Below, piece by piece: positions 16,687 through 24,534 of a stretch of 64,000 nt of DNA. Numbering within the stretch: position 1 is the stretch's first letter; each line of letters opens with the position of its first letter. Position numbers and translations under genes: made by a program. Below the pieces are notes generated by a model, which was not told where the DNA came from, searched no databases, and saw only the letters and a program-made list of their open reading frames with translations. This stretch comes from Paenibacillus turpanensis (GTDB lineage Bacteria; Bacillota; Bacilli; Paenibacillales; YIM-B00363): the NCBI RefSeq assembly GCF_011421635.1, contig NZ_WTLI01000012.1, forward strand, positions 106,674-170,673. The letters are read 5' to 3'.

Positions 16687-17436
16687 ATGCATTGGGAATC
16701 GGTTTGGCGGTTAACAAAGAAGGATTTGAAAGCAGGAGGATTGCTTGCTTTAGGGGTTATGGTATTTCTACTGATCTATGGATTGTTTAGCACGCAGAAT
16801 GCCCTTGAATTTTTATCCCTGGAAGATGGAAATAGCGGCTGGAGAAAGCATTCGTCCTCCGTGATTATGGATTTTACCTTTTTATGCTTTGTCTCGGTGC
16901 TTGGAGCAGCCTTTTACAAAGATCATTTCTCTTCTTATTGGAGAACCGACATCTTTACGAAGCAGCTGCAGTTTATAAGAAGGCTTCCGATTGATCCGAA
17001 GCACATCGTACAGAGCAGGGTGCTGCAAATCTTAATCTCTACGGTTTTATGCGCTGCCTGCTTTCTGCTGCCATTTGGAGTTATAGTGGCTTTCTTTTCC
17101 GAAACACCGGTTTATGCAACGGACTTCATATTGTTCACCATATTTTGGATGAGCTACAGTATTTTTTTTGGGATGATTTACTTAATGCTAGAGCTCAGCA
17201 TGTCTGGAAAAAAGTACGCAATCTTCGGTAGTCTTCTCTATGTCCCGGTTTTTATTACTGATATTGTGATGATTTTCGGGTTTAAGAAATCATTTGTGAT
17301 AGAAACCTTGTTCTTCGGGCGTTCGGTTCCGGGAACGATCATGGGTAGTGGACTAGTGATCCTTGCATTAGCTTGCGCTGCAGCTGCTTATAAAAAAACG
17401 ATTACCATCGTGAAAAATAGAGATTTAAGCGCATGA
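16687..17436 (+). CDS. ABC-2-like membrane permease subunit
   Basis: A 249-aa protein with about six membrane helices and no soluble domain; conserved features are RLPIDPKHIVQSRVLQILIS and a C-terminal two-helix end. It resembles permeases of YtrC/D- or ABC-2-type exporters and probably pairs with the ATPase at 17883. It is the first gene behind a strong regulated promoter. ATG 16687 has AGGAGG (16672-16677); the longer frame upstream would run through the promoter. It is noticeably more AT-rich than the next genes. Confidence 0.72.
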   Translation: MHWESVWRLTKKDLKAGGLLALGVMVFLLIYGLFSTQNALEFLSLEDGNSGWRKHSSSVIMDFTFLCFVSVLGAAFYKDHFSSYWRTDIFTKQLQFIRRLPIDPKHIVQSRVLQILISTVLCAACFLLPFGVIVAFFSETPVYATDFILFTIFWMSYSIFFGMIYLMLELSMSGKKYAIFGSLLYVPVFITDIVMIFGFKKSFVIETLFFGRSVPGTIMGSGLVILALACAAAAYKKTITIVKNRDLSA

Positions 17437-17467
17437 ACAGTGCCGATAGAAAGCAGGTGACGAAGAG

Positions 17468-17869
17468 ATGAAGATTCCGATTCAGGTATCGGCAGACAGC
17501 TCGGCGCCCATGTATCTGCAAATCGAAGAACAGCTGAGGGCACTTATCTTAAGCGGCGAATTAAAAGAAGGGACGATGCTCCCCTCGATTCGAGAGTTTG
17601 CACAAGGGGCAGGCTGCAGCGTCATTACGATTCGCAGAGTCTATCAGGATTTAGAAAACGAAGGCATTCTGCTTACCCGTCAGGGAACCGGAACGTTCGT
17701 CGCTAAGGTTGGCGATACGAACCGGGAACGATACCGCCGTGATGCTGTGATCGCAGCTTTAGTCGAAGCGATTGAAACGGGTAGAAGCCTGCAAAGCGGC
17801 ATTCAAGAAATGAGAGATTGGTTTGAGGAAGCATTGAAAAAAGTGTATACGCTGGATGATGGGGAATAA
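17468..17869 (+). CDS. GntR family transcriptional regulator, YtrA subfamily
   Basis: A 133-aa regulator: winged helix-turn-helix at residues of about 10-80 (MYLQIEEQLRALILSGELKEG, LPSIREFAQGAGCSVITIRRVYQDLENEGIL, RQGTGTFV), then a short C-terminal dimerisation arm instead of a large effector domain, as in YtrA-type repressors. In Bacillus these repress ABC operons that respond to cell-wall antibiotics. Its likely operator is the inverted repeat at 16606-16622. It is the second gene of the operon, 31 bp after the permease and 13 bp before the ATPase. Confidence 0.88.
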   Translation: MKIPIQVSADSSAPMYLQIEEQLRALILSGELKEGTMLPSIREFAQGAGCSVITIRRVYQDLENEGILLTRQGTGTFVAKVGDTNRERYRRDAVIAALVEAIETGRSLQSGIQEMRDWFEEALKKVYTLDDGE

Positions 17870-17882
17870 GGAGGCTGGAAAT

Positions 17883-18788
17883 ATGGAAGCAATAAGTATG
17901 AGCGGGTTGGTGAAAAAGACCGGGCGTTTTCAATGGGGGCCGAGTGATTGGCATGTGCCGGAAGGGTACATTGTTACCGTTGTCGGACCAAACGGAGCGG
18001 GGAAAAGTACATTATTTCGAATGCTGATGGGGCTAACGCGTCCGGATGGCGGTAATGTTCAGCTGCTGGGTAAACGCATGGATGCGGATGAAGTAGAGCT
18101 AAAGCAGCGTATTGGCTATGTTCCGGAGGAATTCGATTATCCGAACGAGCATGAAACGGGGGAGCAGTATGCTGCTATGGTTTCGCCGTGGTATCCCAAT
18201 TGGGATCACGCTTATTTTCTTCATTTGTGTGAAGAGCTCGATGTAGATCTGCAGTTAAAAGTAAAGCAAATGTCCAAAGGGACCAAACGCAAGCTGGCTT
18301 TCGCTCATGCATTGGCTCAGCTGCCCGATTTGCTGCTGCTCGACGAGCCGTCTTCAGGACTGGATCCCTTTTCGTGGCGAAAAATGATGCGGGAAATTAC
18401 GCGCTTTATGGAAGGCGGAATGAACCGGACGGTTGTCATGGCTACACATATTATGGAAGAAGTTAGAAACCATGGCGATTATGTCACGTTAATAAATAAT
18501 GGAAAAATTATTGGGATGCTGGAAAAGGATGAGCTTCTGGACGGCTGGAAGTCAATCTGGGTCAGCGGACCGGTTGATTCCGCCGCATTGGCTAGGCTGC
18601 CGGGTGTGGTGAATGCGGAGGAGCAGGGGAGCGGTGCGTTTTGCCTAACGAGCAGCTTTACAGAGACGGAAGCGGCGCTTCACGGAGCCGGATATACGAT
18701 TACTCGTACGCAGGCTGCGGAGCTGGATCAAATTTTATGGTATCTCATGGAACGAAAGAAGGGATGTGTAAACGATGAGCGTACTTGA
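17883..18788 (+). CDS. ABC transporter ATP-binding protein (YtrB-like)
   Basis: A 301-aa ATPase with Walker A GPNGAGKST (residues 35-43), Q-loop region IGYVPEEFDYP, a non-canonical signature MSKGTKRK, Walker B LLLLDEPSSGLDP and switch His (MATHIMEE). The C-terminal 80 residues are an accessory domain. It is most like YtrB-type ATPases regulated by YtrA. ATG 17883 follows AAGGAGGC; the earlier frame start at 17856 overlaps the GntR gene. It probably energises the permease at 16687. It overlaps the next ATPase gene by 14 bp. Confidence 0.85.
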   Translation: MEAISMSGLVKKTGRFQWGPSDWHVPEGYIVTVVGPNGAGKSTLFRMLMGLTRPDGGNVQLLGKRMDADEVELKQRIGYVPEEFDYPNEHETGEQYAAMVSPWYPNWDHAYFLHLCEELDVDLQLKVKQMSKGTKRKLAFAHALAQLPDLLLLDEPSSGLDPFSWRKMMREITRFMEGGMNRTVVMATHIMEEVRNHGDYVTLINNGKIIGMLEKDELLDGWKSIWVSGPVDSAALARLPGVVNAEEQGSGAFCLTSSFTETEAALHGAGYTITRTQAAELDQILWYLMERKKGCVNDERT

Positions 18789-19680
18789 GGTGAACAACGT
18801 CAGTAAACGCTTCGGAGAGAAAACAGCAGTGGATCAGGTACATTTTACAGTCGGTAAAGGGGAAATTTTCGGTTTGCTCGGCGCCAATGGGGCAGGCAAA
18901 ACAACTACCATGCGGATGTCGCTCGGATTAATTGCACCTGACGAGGGAGAGATCCGTTGGATGGGGAAGCCGTATCGTGAGGAGCTGCGGCGTACCATGG
19001 GGTATTTGCCGGAGGAGCGGGGCTTATATCCAAAGATTACGGTCAAGGATCAGCTGTTATATTTGGCAAAGCTGAGAGGGATGTCCGTTAAAGCAGCGGA
19101 TCAAGCCCTAAAGGAATGGCTCGAGCGCTTTCAGGTTCCCGATTATTATGGGAAGAAGGTAGAGGAGCTTTCCAAGGGGAATCAGCAGAAGATTCAATTT
19201 ATTGCAGCTGTCATTCATAACCCCGACATTATTATTATGGACGAAACCTTCAGCGGCCTGGACCCGGTGAACGTAGAGCTGTTGAAAGAAACGGTCAAGG
19301 AGCTGCGGGAGCAGGGGAAAACGATGCTGTTTTCCAGCCATCGGATGGATCATGTTGAGGAGCTGTGCGAAAATATTTGCATCCTGCATCGGTCTCGCAT
19401 GGTACTCAAGGGCAGCTTGAAAGAAATTAAGCGTTCCTATCCGAGGGAGCGGGTTAAGCTGGTGACAGAAACGGATGTAAACGGCTTGGAGCAGGTTCCG
19501 GGCGTGCTTGAGGTGAAAAAGCATCTAAACGGGTATGAGCTTCGTATTCAGAGTGAGCAGGCTGCACAAGAGGTGCTTGCGACGGCGATGAAGATGAGCT
19601 CGATAACGAAATTTGAATTGCTGGAGCCTACACTCAACGAAATCTTTATTAAAGCGGTGGGGGGGCAGAACCATGAATAG
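18775..19680 (+). CDS. ABC transporter ATP-binding protein (YhaQ/NatA-like)
   Basis: A 301-aa ATPase: Walker A GANGAGKTT (about residues 37-45), signature LSKGNQQK, Walker B IIIMDETFSGLDP and H-loop FSSHRMDHVEEL. A C-terminal domain of the NatA/YhaQ kind follows. It overlaps the previous ATPase by 14 bp and the following ABC-2 permease by 8 bp, so both subunits of this exporter are translationally coupled. Related systems export Na+ or hydrophobic drugs; the cargo here is unknown. Confidence 0.87.
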   Translation: MSVLEVNNVSKRFGEKTAVDQVHFTVGKGEIFGLLGANGAGKTTTMRMSLGLIAPDEGEIRWMGKPYREELRRTMGYLPEERGLYPKITVKDQLLYLAKLRGMSVKAADQALKEWLERFQVPDYYGKKVEELSKGNQQKIQFIAAVIHNPDIIIMDETFSGLDPVNVELLKETVKELREQGKTMLFSSHRMDHVEELCENICILHRSRMVLKGSLKEIKRSYPRERVKLVTETDVNGLEQVPGVLEVKKHLNGYELRIQSEQAAQEVLATAMKMSSITKFELLEPTLNEIFIKAVGGQNHE

Positions 19681-20959
19681 TATGGGTACGGTCATTTGGT
19701 TTACCTTTTATCAGCGGGTGAAGACAAAATCATTCTGGATTTCGTCGATTATATTTGCACTCCTTATCGTGCTATTTTCTCATTTGCCGACAATGATTCA
19801 AAAGTTTAGCGGCGATGTTCCTCACAGGGTCGGAATCGTAGCGACGGAGTCCGTTTCTCCCCAGACGCTGCAGCGGCTCGTCGAACAGGGCAAGCAGCTT
19901 CCCGGGAAAAAGCTGGAGCTGACCCTGCTGCCCTCTCAAGGGAGCTTGGAAGCCAATGAGAAGGCTGCCGCGGATCAGATGCTCGAAAAGAAAATTGACG
20001 GTTATGTCGTGTTCGAGAAGGCTGCGCCGGAGGAAGTACTGCCGGGTATCGTATACAAATCAAAGGATTCACAGGATAATGCAGTCCGGGAGGCGCTTGT
20101 ACAAACCTTCCAATCCGTACAGCAGCAGCTTGTTGCGGAAAAGCTGGGTTTGTCGGAGGGGCAGCTTGGACAGCTGTTTGCCCCTTATCGAATCGATACG
20201 GTGCAAATCGCCGAAACCGGGGGTGAGGGTAAATCGGAGTCTCAGCTGGAGATGGCCTTTATCCTTGTGTATGTGCTGTTGTTCTTGCTTTACGTAGGCG
20301 TCATTGGTTATGGAAATATTGTTGCGACCGAAATTACCGCGGAGAAAAACTCGCGTGTAATGGAGGTTCTCATTTCTACGGTTTCGCCGGTGAAGCAAAT
20401 GTTCGGAAAGATTATCGGCGTCTGTCTTGTCGGACTGCTGCAGGTGCTGCTCTTTGTCGGCTTTGCGATCGCTAATGTGTACGTGAGCGGCAACAGCGAT
20501 TTACTGAGCATGCTGCGGTTTGGGGAAGGTGGCTTGGAGCCATTCTTGCTGGTGGCCTTCGTCGTTTTCTATGTGTTAGGCTACTTGATCTACGCGACGA
20601 TTTTTGCCGCTGTAGGCTCCTTAGTAAGCAGAACCGAAGAGGTTGGCCAGGCTATTATGCCGGTGACAATGCTGATTGTAGCTGCCTTTGTCATTGCCAT
20701 GATAGGGCTTAACAAGCCGACGGCACCGTTTGTGGTGATTTTATCCTTTGTGCCGTTTTTCTCTCCACTGCTTATGTTTGAAAGAATCGGGATGAGCAGC
20801 CCAGCTGCATGGGAAATTGCTTTGTCTATTGGGATCTTGATTGTTTCGATTATTTTGCTGGGCTGGCTGGCAGCGAAAATTTACCGCGCCGGCGTGTTGA
20901 TGTACGGGAAGCGTCCGTCCTGGAAAGAGCTGTGGAAGGCAATGCGTTCGTATAGTTAG
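19673..20959 (+). CDS. ABC-2 family transporter permease (YhaP/NatB-like)
   Basis: A 428-aa permease with an N-terminal helix (about 20-38), a large extracellular domain (about 40-190) and a C-terminal block of five or six helices, including EITAEKNSRVMEVLISTVSPVKQMFGKIIG, the ABC-2 signature. The layout matches YhaP/NatB permeases that pair with YhaQ/NatA-like ATPases. ATG 19673 overlaps the ATPase stop; the longer frame from 19613 has no ribosome site. It is the last gene of the operon and is followed by a strong terminator. Confidence 0.87.
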   Translation: MNSMGTVIWFTFYQRVKTKSFWISSIIFALLIVLFSHLPTMIQKFSGDVPHRVGIVATESVSPQTLQRLVEQGKQLPGKKLELTLLPSQGSLEANEKAAADQMLEKKIDGYVVFEKAAPEEVLPGIVYKSKDSQDNAVREALVQTFQSVQQQLVAEKLGLSEGQLGQLFAPYRIDTVQIAETGGEGKSESQLEMAFILVYVLLFLLYVGVIGYGNIVATEITAEKNSRVMEVLISTVSPVKQMFGKIIGVCLVGLLQVLLFVGFAIANVYVSGNSDLLSMLRFGEGGLEPFLLVAFVVFYVLGYLIYATIFAAVGSLVSRTEEVGQAIMPVTMLIVAAFVIAMIGLNKPTAPFVVILSFVPFFSPLLMFERIGMSSPAAWEIALSIGILIVSIILLGWLAAKIYRAGVLMYGKRPSWKELWKAMRSYS

Positions 20960-20972
20960 GATTCGGTAAGGT

Positions 20973-21021
20973 ACCCTTGATGCTCGCCCTGAAAGGTTGG
21001 CGAATCAAGGGTTTTCTTTTT
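20973..21021 (+). terminator. Terminator of the GntR/ABC operon
   Basis: ACCCTTGAT (20973-20981) pairs with ATCAAGGGT (21004-21012), with an inner CGCC/GGCG helix, followed by TTTCTTTTT. Confidence 0.88.
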
Positions 21022-21186
21022 GCTGGGTAAATCAAGGCTTTTCTTATCCGAAACGCTTCATGTTTTACCAGCTTTTTAATACCTTATAAATAACATAAAG
21101 TAGTAAATAAATATTTTAATCTATTAATAATAGTGATACACTATGATAAGGTTAAATTGAAAACGTAAGGTATAAGGACGGTAAAA

Positions 21187-22701
21187 ATGAGCATTAGACA
21201 AACGAAAACAGACGTTATCTTAATTGGTGCCGGAATCATGAGCGCAACTTTGGGGTCACTGCTGAAAGAATTAGTACCGGACTGGGAAATCAAAGTGTTT
21301 GAGAGACGCGCCACTGCTGGAGAAGAAAGCTCTAACGAATGGAATAACGCCGGGACGGGGCATGCTTCACTGTGCGAGCTTAACTACACTGTTGAGAAGT
21401 CGGACGGTTCTATAGATATTAGCAAAGCGATCAAAGTGAATGAAGAGTATCAGGTTTCGAAGCAGTTTTGGTCTTATCTTGTCAAAAGCAAACTGATCCG
21501 AAATCCGCAGGATTTTATCATGCCGGTGCCTCACATGAGTTTTGTGCAAGGGGAACAGGATGTAACATTTTTAAGAAAACGCTTTGAAGCGATGTCCAAA
21601 AATCCTCTGTTTCAAGGGATGGAATTTTCCGATAACCCCGAAACACTGAAGGAATGGATCCCGCTAATGATGAAGGACCGGACATTCGATAAACCGATCG
21701 CGGCGACAAGAATCGAATCGGGTACGGATGTCAATTTCGGGTCGTTAACCCGTTTATTGTTTAACCACTTAAAGACAAAGAATGTTGATATCCAGTTCAA
21801 CCGTAACGTTGACGATATTAAACGTACGAGCGACGGTTTGTGGGATTTGAAGATTCGAAACGTCGATAGCGGAACCGTTGAACGCCATACCGCAAAATTT
21901 GTGTTTATCGGCGGCGGCGGCGGAAGCTTGCATCTCTTGCAAAAGTCCGGTATCTCCGAAGGCAAAGGAATCGGAGGATTTCCGGTAAGCGGGCTGTTCA
22001 TGGTGTGTCAAAACCCGGAGGTTGTGGCGCAGCATCATGCCAAAGTATACGGCAAGGCATCAGTTGGCGCTCCGCCTATGTCCGTTCCGCATCTTGATAC
22101 ACGCTTCATCGATAACAAGCAATCGCTGCTGTTCGGACCGTTTGCCGGCTTCACACCGAAATTCTTGAAATTCGGCTCCATGTTTGATTTGATCACGTCC
22201 GTAAAGCCGCACAATCTAATTACGATGCTGGCGGCAGGCGTGAAGAACATGTCGTTGACAACGTACTTGATTAAGCAAGTGATGTTATCAAAAGAACAGC
22301 GCATGGAAGAACTGCGGCAATTTGTTCCGAACGCGAAAAGTGAGGACTGGGATCTTCTGGTCGCTGGCCAGCGTGTACAGATTATTAAAGATACTGCGGC
22401 CGGTAAAGGAACGCTGCAATTTGGTACGGAGGTTATTAGTGCAGCGGATGGCTCGATCGCTGCTTTGCTTGGTGCTTCTCCGGGTGCTTCGACGGCCGTA
22501 TCCGTTATGCTTGAGGTAATCAACAGATGCTTCCCGCAGCACATTAAAGCGTGGGAGCCGAAAATTAAAGAAATGATTCCTTCGTATGGCATTTCCTTAA
22601 TGAAAAACCCGGATTTGGTCCAAGATCTTCATACGTCGACTTCAGAGACGCTTGGGTTAATCGACTCGGACATTACGAACCGTAACAACCAAATTATTTG
22701 A
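21187..22701 (+). CDS. mqo: Malate:quinone oxidoreductase
   Basis: A 504-aa FAD enzyme of the MQO family. The dinucleotide-binding motif is [14 protein letters not shown] near the N-terminus. Family blocks include [40 protein letters not shown] and [16 protein letters not shown]. It oxidises malate to oxaloacetate and passes electrons to menaquinone at the inner face of the membrane, a one-way bypass of malate dehydrogenase. AAGGACGG ribosome site; single gene with its own terminator. The AT-rich upstream region has a TACACT-like -10, but the -35 is unclear. Confidence 0.95.
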   Translation: MSIRQTKTDVILIGAGIMSATLGSLLKELVPDWEIKVFERRATAGEESSNEWNNAGTGHASLCELNYTVEKSDGSIDISKAIKVNEEYQVSKQFWSYLVKSKLIRNPQDFIMPVPHMSFVQGEQDVTFLRKRFEAMSKNPLFQGMEFSDNPETLKEWIPLMMKDRTFDKPIAATRIESGTDVNFGSLTRLLFNHLKTKNVDIQFNRNVDDIKRTSDGLWDLKIRNVDSGTVERHTAKFVFIGGGGGSLHLLQKSGISEGKGIGGFPVSGLFMVCQNPEVVAQHHAKVYGKASVGAPPMSVPHLDTRFIDNKQSLLFGPFAGFTPKFLKFGSMFDLITSVKPHNLITMLAAGVKNMSLTTYLIKQVMLSKEQRMEELRQFVPNAKSEDWDLLVAGQRVQIIKDTAAGKGTLQFGTEVISAADGSIAALLGASPGASTAVSVMLEVINRCFPQHIKAWEPKIKEMIPSYGISLMKNPDLVQDLHTSTSETLGLIDSDITNRNNQII

Positions 22702-22744
22702 TTAGTTATTATCACCTATTTTCTAATTTGTACGCAATTGAAAG

Positions 22745-22776
22745 AAAGCGATGGAGCCGATCCATCGCTTTTTTTT
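22745..22776 (+). terminator. Terminator of mqo
   Basis: AAGCGATGGA / TCCATCGCTT stem with a 5-base loop followed by TTTTTT. Confidence 0.92.
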
Positions 22777-22784
22777 ATGAACAA

Positions 22785-22822
22785 GACCCTTGACTCCCCT
22801 GTGGCGAGTGAGGGTCATTTTT
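22785..22822 (+). terminator. Second tandem terminator after mqo
   Basis: GACCCT (22785-22790) plus ACTC pairs with GAGT plus AGGGTC (22811-22816), followed by ATTTTTATT. It lies 14 bp beyond the first terminator. The rest of the 317-bp gap to the next gene is AT-rich and holds TATAAT near 22958 but no recognisable -35. Confidence 0.65.
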
Positions 22823-23018
22823 ATTGTGTGGATTATCTTCGTTTAAGGCGCTTTCGCATACCCCTATACCGTATTTAAAGTTCCTTGTTTACAAACTTTT
22901 ATAACTGGATAAAAAGGGATGTGGAGGTGAAAGGAGGAATTAATCTCGTTAATAAAGTATAATATGGATGATGCTGTAAAAATAGTAAGAGAAATAGATG
23001 TAGGTTTGGGAGGTTATG

Positions 23019-24485
23019 ATGACGAGACTGAAACGAAACCAGATTGAACTCATTGCCGTTTGTTTGTTTGCGACCATCGTTCTCTATACTTTGTTTGTCC
23101 GTTCGCTTGGGATGGCGGACAATGGGGATTTCGGAAGGCTGATGGCTGAAATTCACCTTTCCTACCCGTCCCATGTGGCGGATCAGCATAAGTTTTTCGG
23201 ATATTTTCTTCAATCGTACCCCTATGAGCACAACAAAGCGTATTGGGGAGAGGAAAAGGAAACCTACCTTTCTACGCAGCTTGTTTTTCTGAAAATAGCT
23301 TCCGTGTTAAATAAGCTATTCATTTCGGAAAGCTATTTCTATGTACCGGCGCTCGGTATGATTCATGCTGTGCTGTTAACCGCAGCGATCCTGCTGCTTC
23401 TGCTTGCTGCGAAAACGGAGAGCATTCCGCAGCGGATCGGCTATGCCTGTCTAATCATCCTGCTTTTCTCCGATACGGCGTATATTACATTTCTCAACTC
23501 CTTATATAGTGAAGCCTCGCTCTATATTAGTTACTTCTTTCTGCTGGCGGCGAGCCTGTACTGTCTGCGGCAAAACAATCCTAGCCCGATCAGCATGGTC
23601 TTATTTACGCTGGCGGCATTTCTGTTTATGTTTGCAAAGGTGCAGAACTGCTTTGCCGGCGTGCTGATCGGTTTGTTTTTCGCCACGTTTTTATTTCGCA
23701 CAAGGCCATCCTGGAAAAAGGGTCTCGTTGTTTTCCTAAGTGTTTCACTGCTCGCCGGCTCGCTGCTGCTTTATATCAGTCACCCGAAGGGGCTGAACGA
23801 TGTTACTACGTACGACAGCTTTTTTTACGGGATACTCAAGGATTCCCCGCATCCGGACAAGGATATGGCTTTTTTCGATATTGATCCTTCTTATCGCGCT
23901 CTAGCCGGAACAACTTACTATATGGATAAAAATGTCGATATCCGTTCGGACAAGTTCCGTGCAGACGTATACGACCGGATCAGCCATATGAAGATTGTTC
24001 ACTATTACGTGCTGCATCCGCAGCGTCTGCTGCAAAAGCTGGATGCGGCGGCCGTTCAGGCGAATGTGGTACGCGAACCGGCTATCGGCAACTACACGAG
24101 AGCGAGTCTCATGCCCGAGCAGTCCAAAAGCGAGCTGTTTACGGCTTGGTCTCGATTAAAGCCGATGCTTCTACCGGACCGGTTTGCTGGTATAATGGTT
24201 TATTTTATTCTCTACAGTATTTTGCTGGCGCTGATATTCTTTACCTCGAAGGAACGGAGCACGAAATATGTAATGGGTTGGTTTTTTGTGCTTGGCTTAA
24301 TTGCCTTGGCATCGTTCGGCATTACTGTCGTAGCAGAGGGAGAAAATGATTTAATTAAGCATTTGTTCGGCTTCCATATTGTTTGGGATAGCACTTTGCT
24401 TATTTTCATATACTGCTTGATCCGCATAACGGTTCATTGGACGCAGGTTTTACGACTGAAGAGAACGGCTGCAGCAGGCCAATGA
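23019..24485 (+). CDS. Multi-pass membrane glycosyltransferase, WsfD-like
   Basis: A 488-aa protein with about ten membrane helices. The first extracellular loop carries MADNGDFGR after helix 1, a pattern I associate with WsfD-type glycan hexose transferases; an acidic loop residue after the first helix is typical of GT-C enzymes using lipid-linked sugars. A second large loop (about 240-370) lies outside the membrane. It probably adds sugars to a cell-surface glycan. The second of two in-frame ATGs is preferred because GGGAGG is only 2 bases from the first. The alpha-galactosidase starts 49 bp later and may be cotranscribed. Confidence 0.65.
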   Translation: MTRLKRNQIELIAVCLFATIVLYTLFVRSLGMADNGDFGRLMAEIHLSYPSHVADQHKFFGYFLQSYPYEHNKAYWGEEKETYLSTQLVFLKIASVLNKLFISESYFYVPALGMIHAVLLTAAILLLLLAAKTESIPQRIGYACLIILLFSDTAYITFLNSLYSEASLYISYFFLLAASLYCLRQNNPSPISMVLFTLAAFLFMFAKVQNCFAGVLIGLFFATFLFRTRPSWKKGLVVFLSVSLLAGSLLLYISHPKGLNDVTTYDSFFYGILKDSPHPDKDMAFFDIDPSYRALAGTTYYMDKNVDIRSDKFRADVYDRISHMKIVHYYVLHPQRLLQKLDAAAVQANVVREPAIGNYTRASLMPEQSKSELFTAWSRLKPMLLPDRFAGIMVYFILYSILLALIFFTSKERSTKYVMGWFFVLGLIALASFGITVVAEGENDLIKHLFGFHIVWDSTLLIFIYCLIRITVHWTQVLRLKRTAAAGQ

Positions 24486-24534
24486 GAATGATGAGGGCTT
24501 GAAGTGGAGTAAATGCCGATTAGGGGGAACGTTG

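Noticed and set aside
22963..23046. 27-codon frame upstream of the WsfD-like gene
   Set aside because: It has no ribosome site, overlaps the start of the real gene and has no recognisable sequence.
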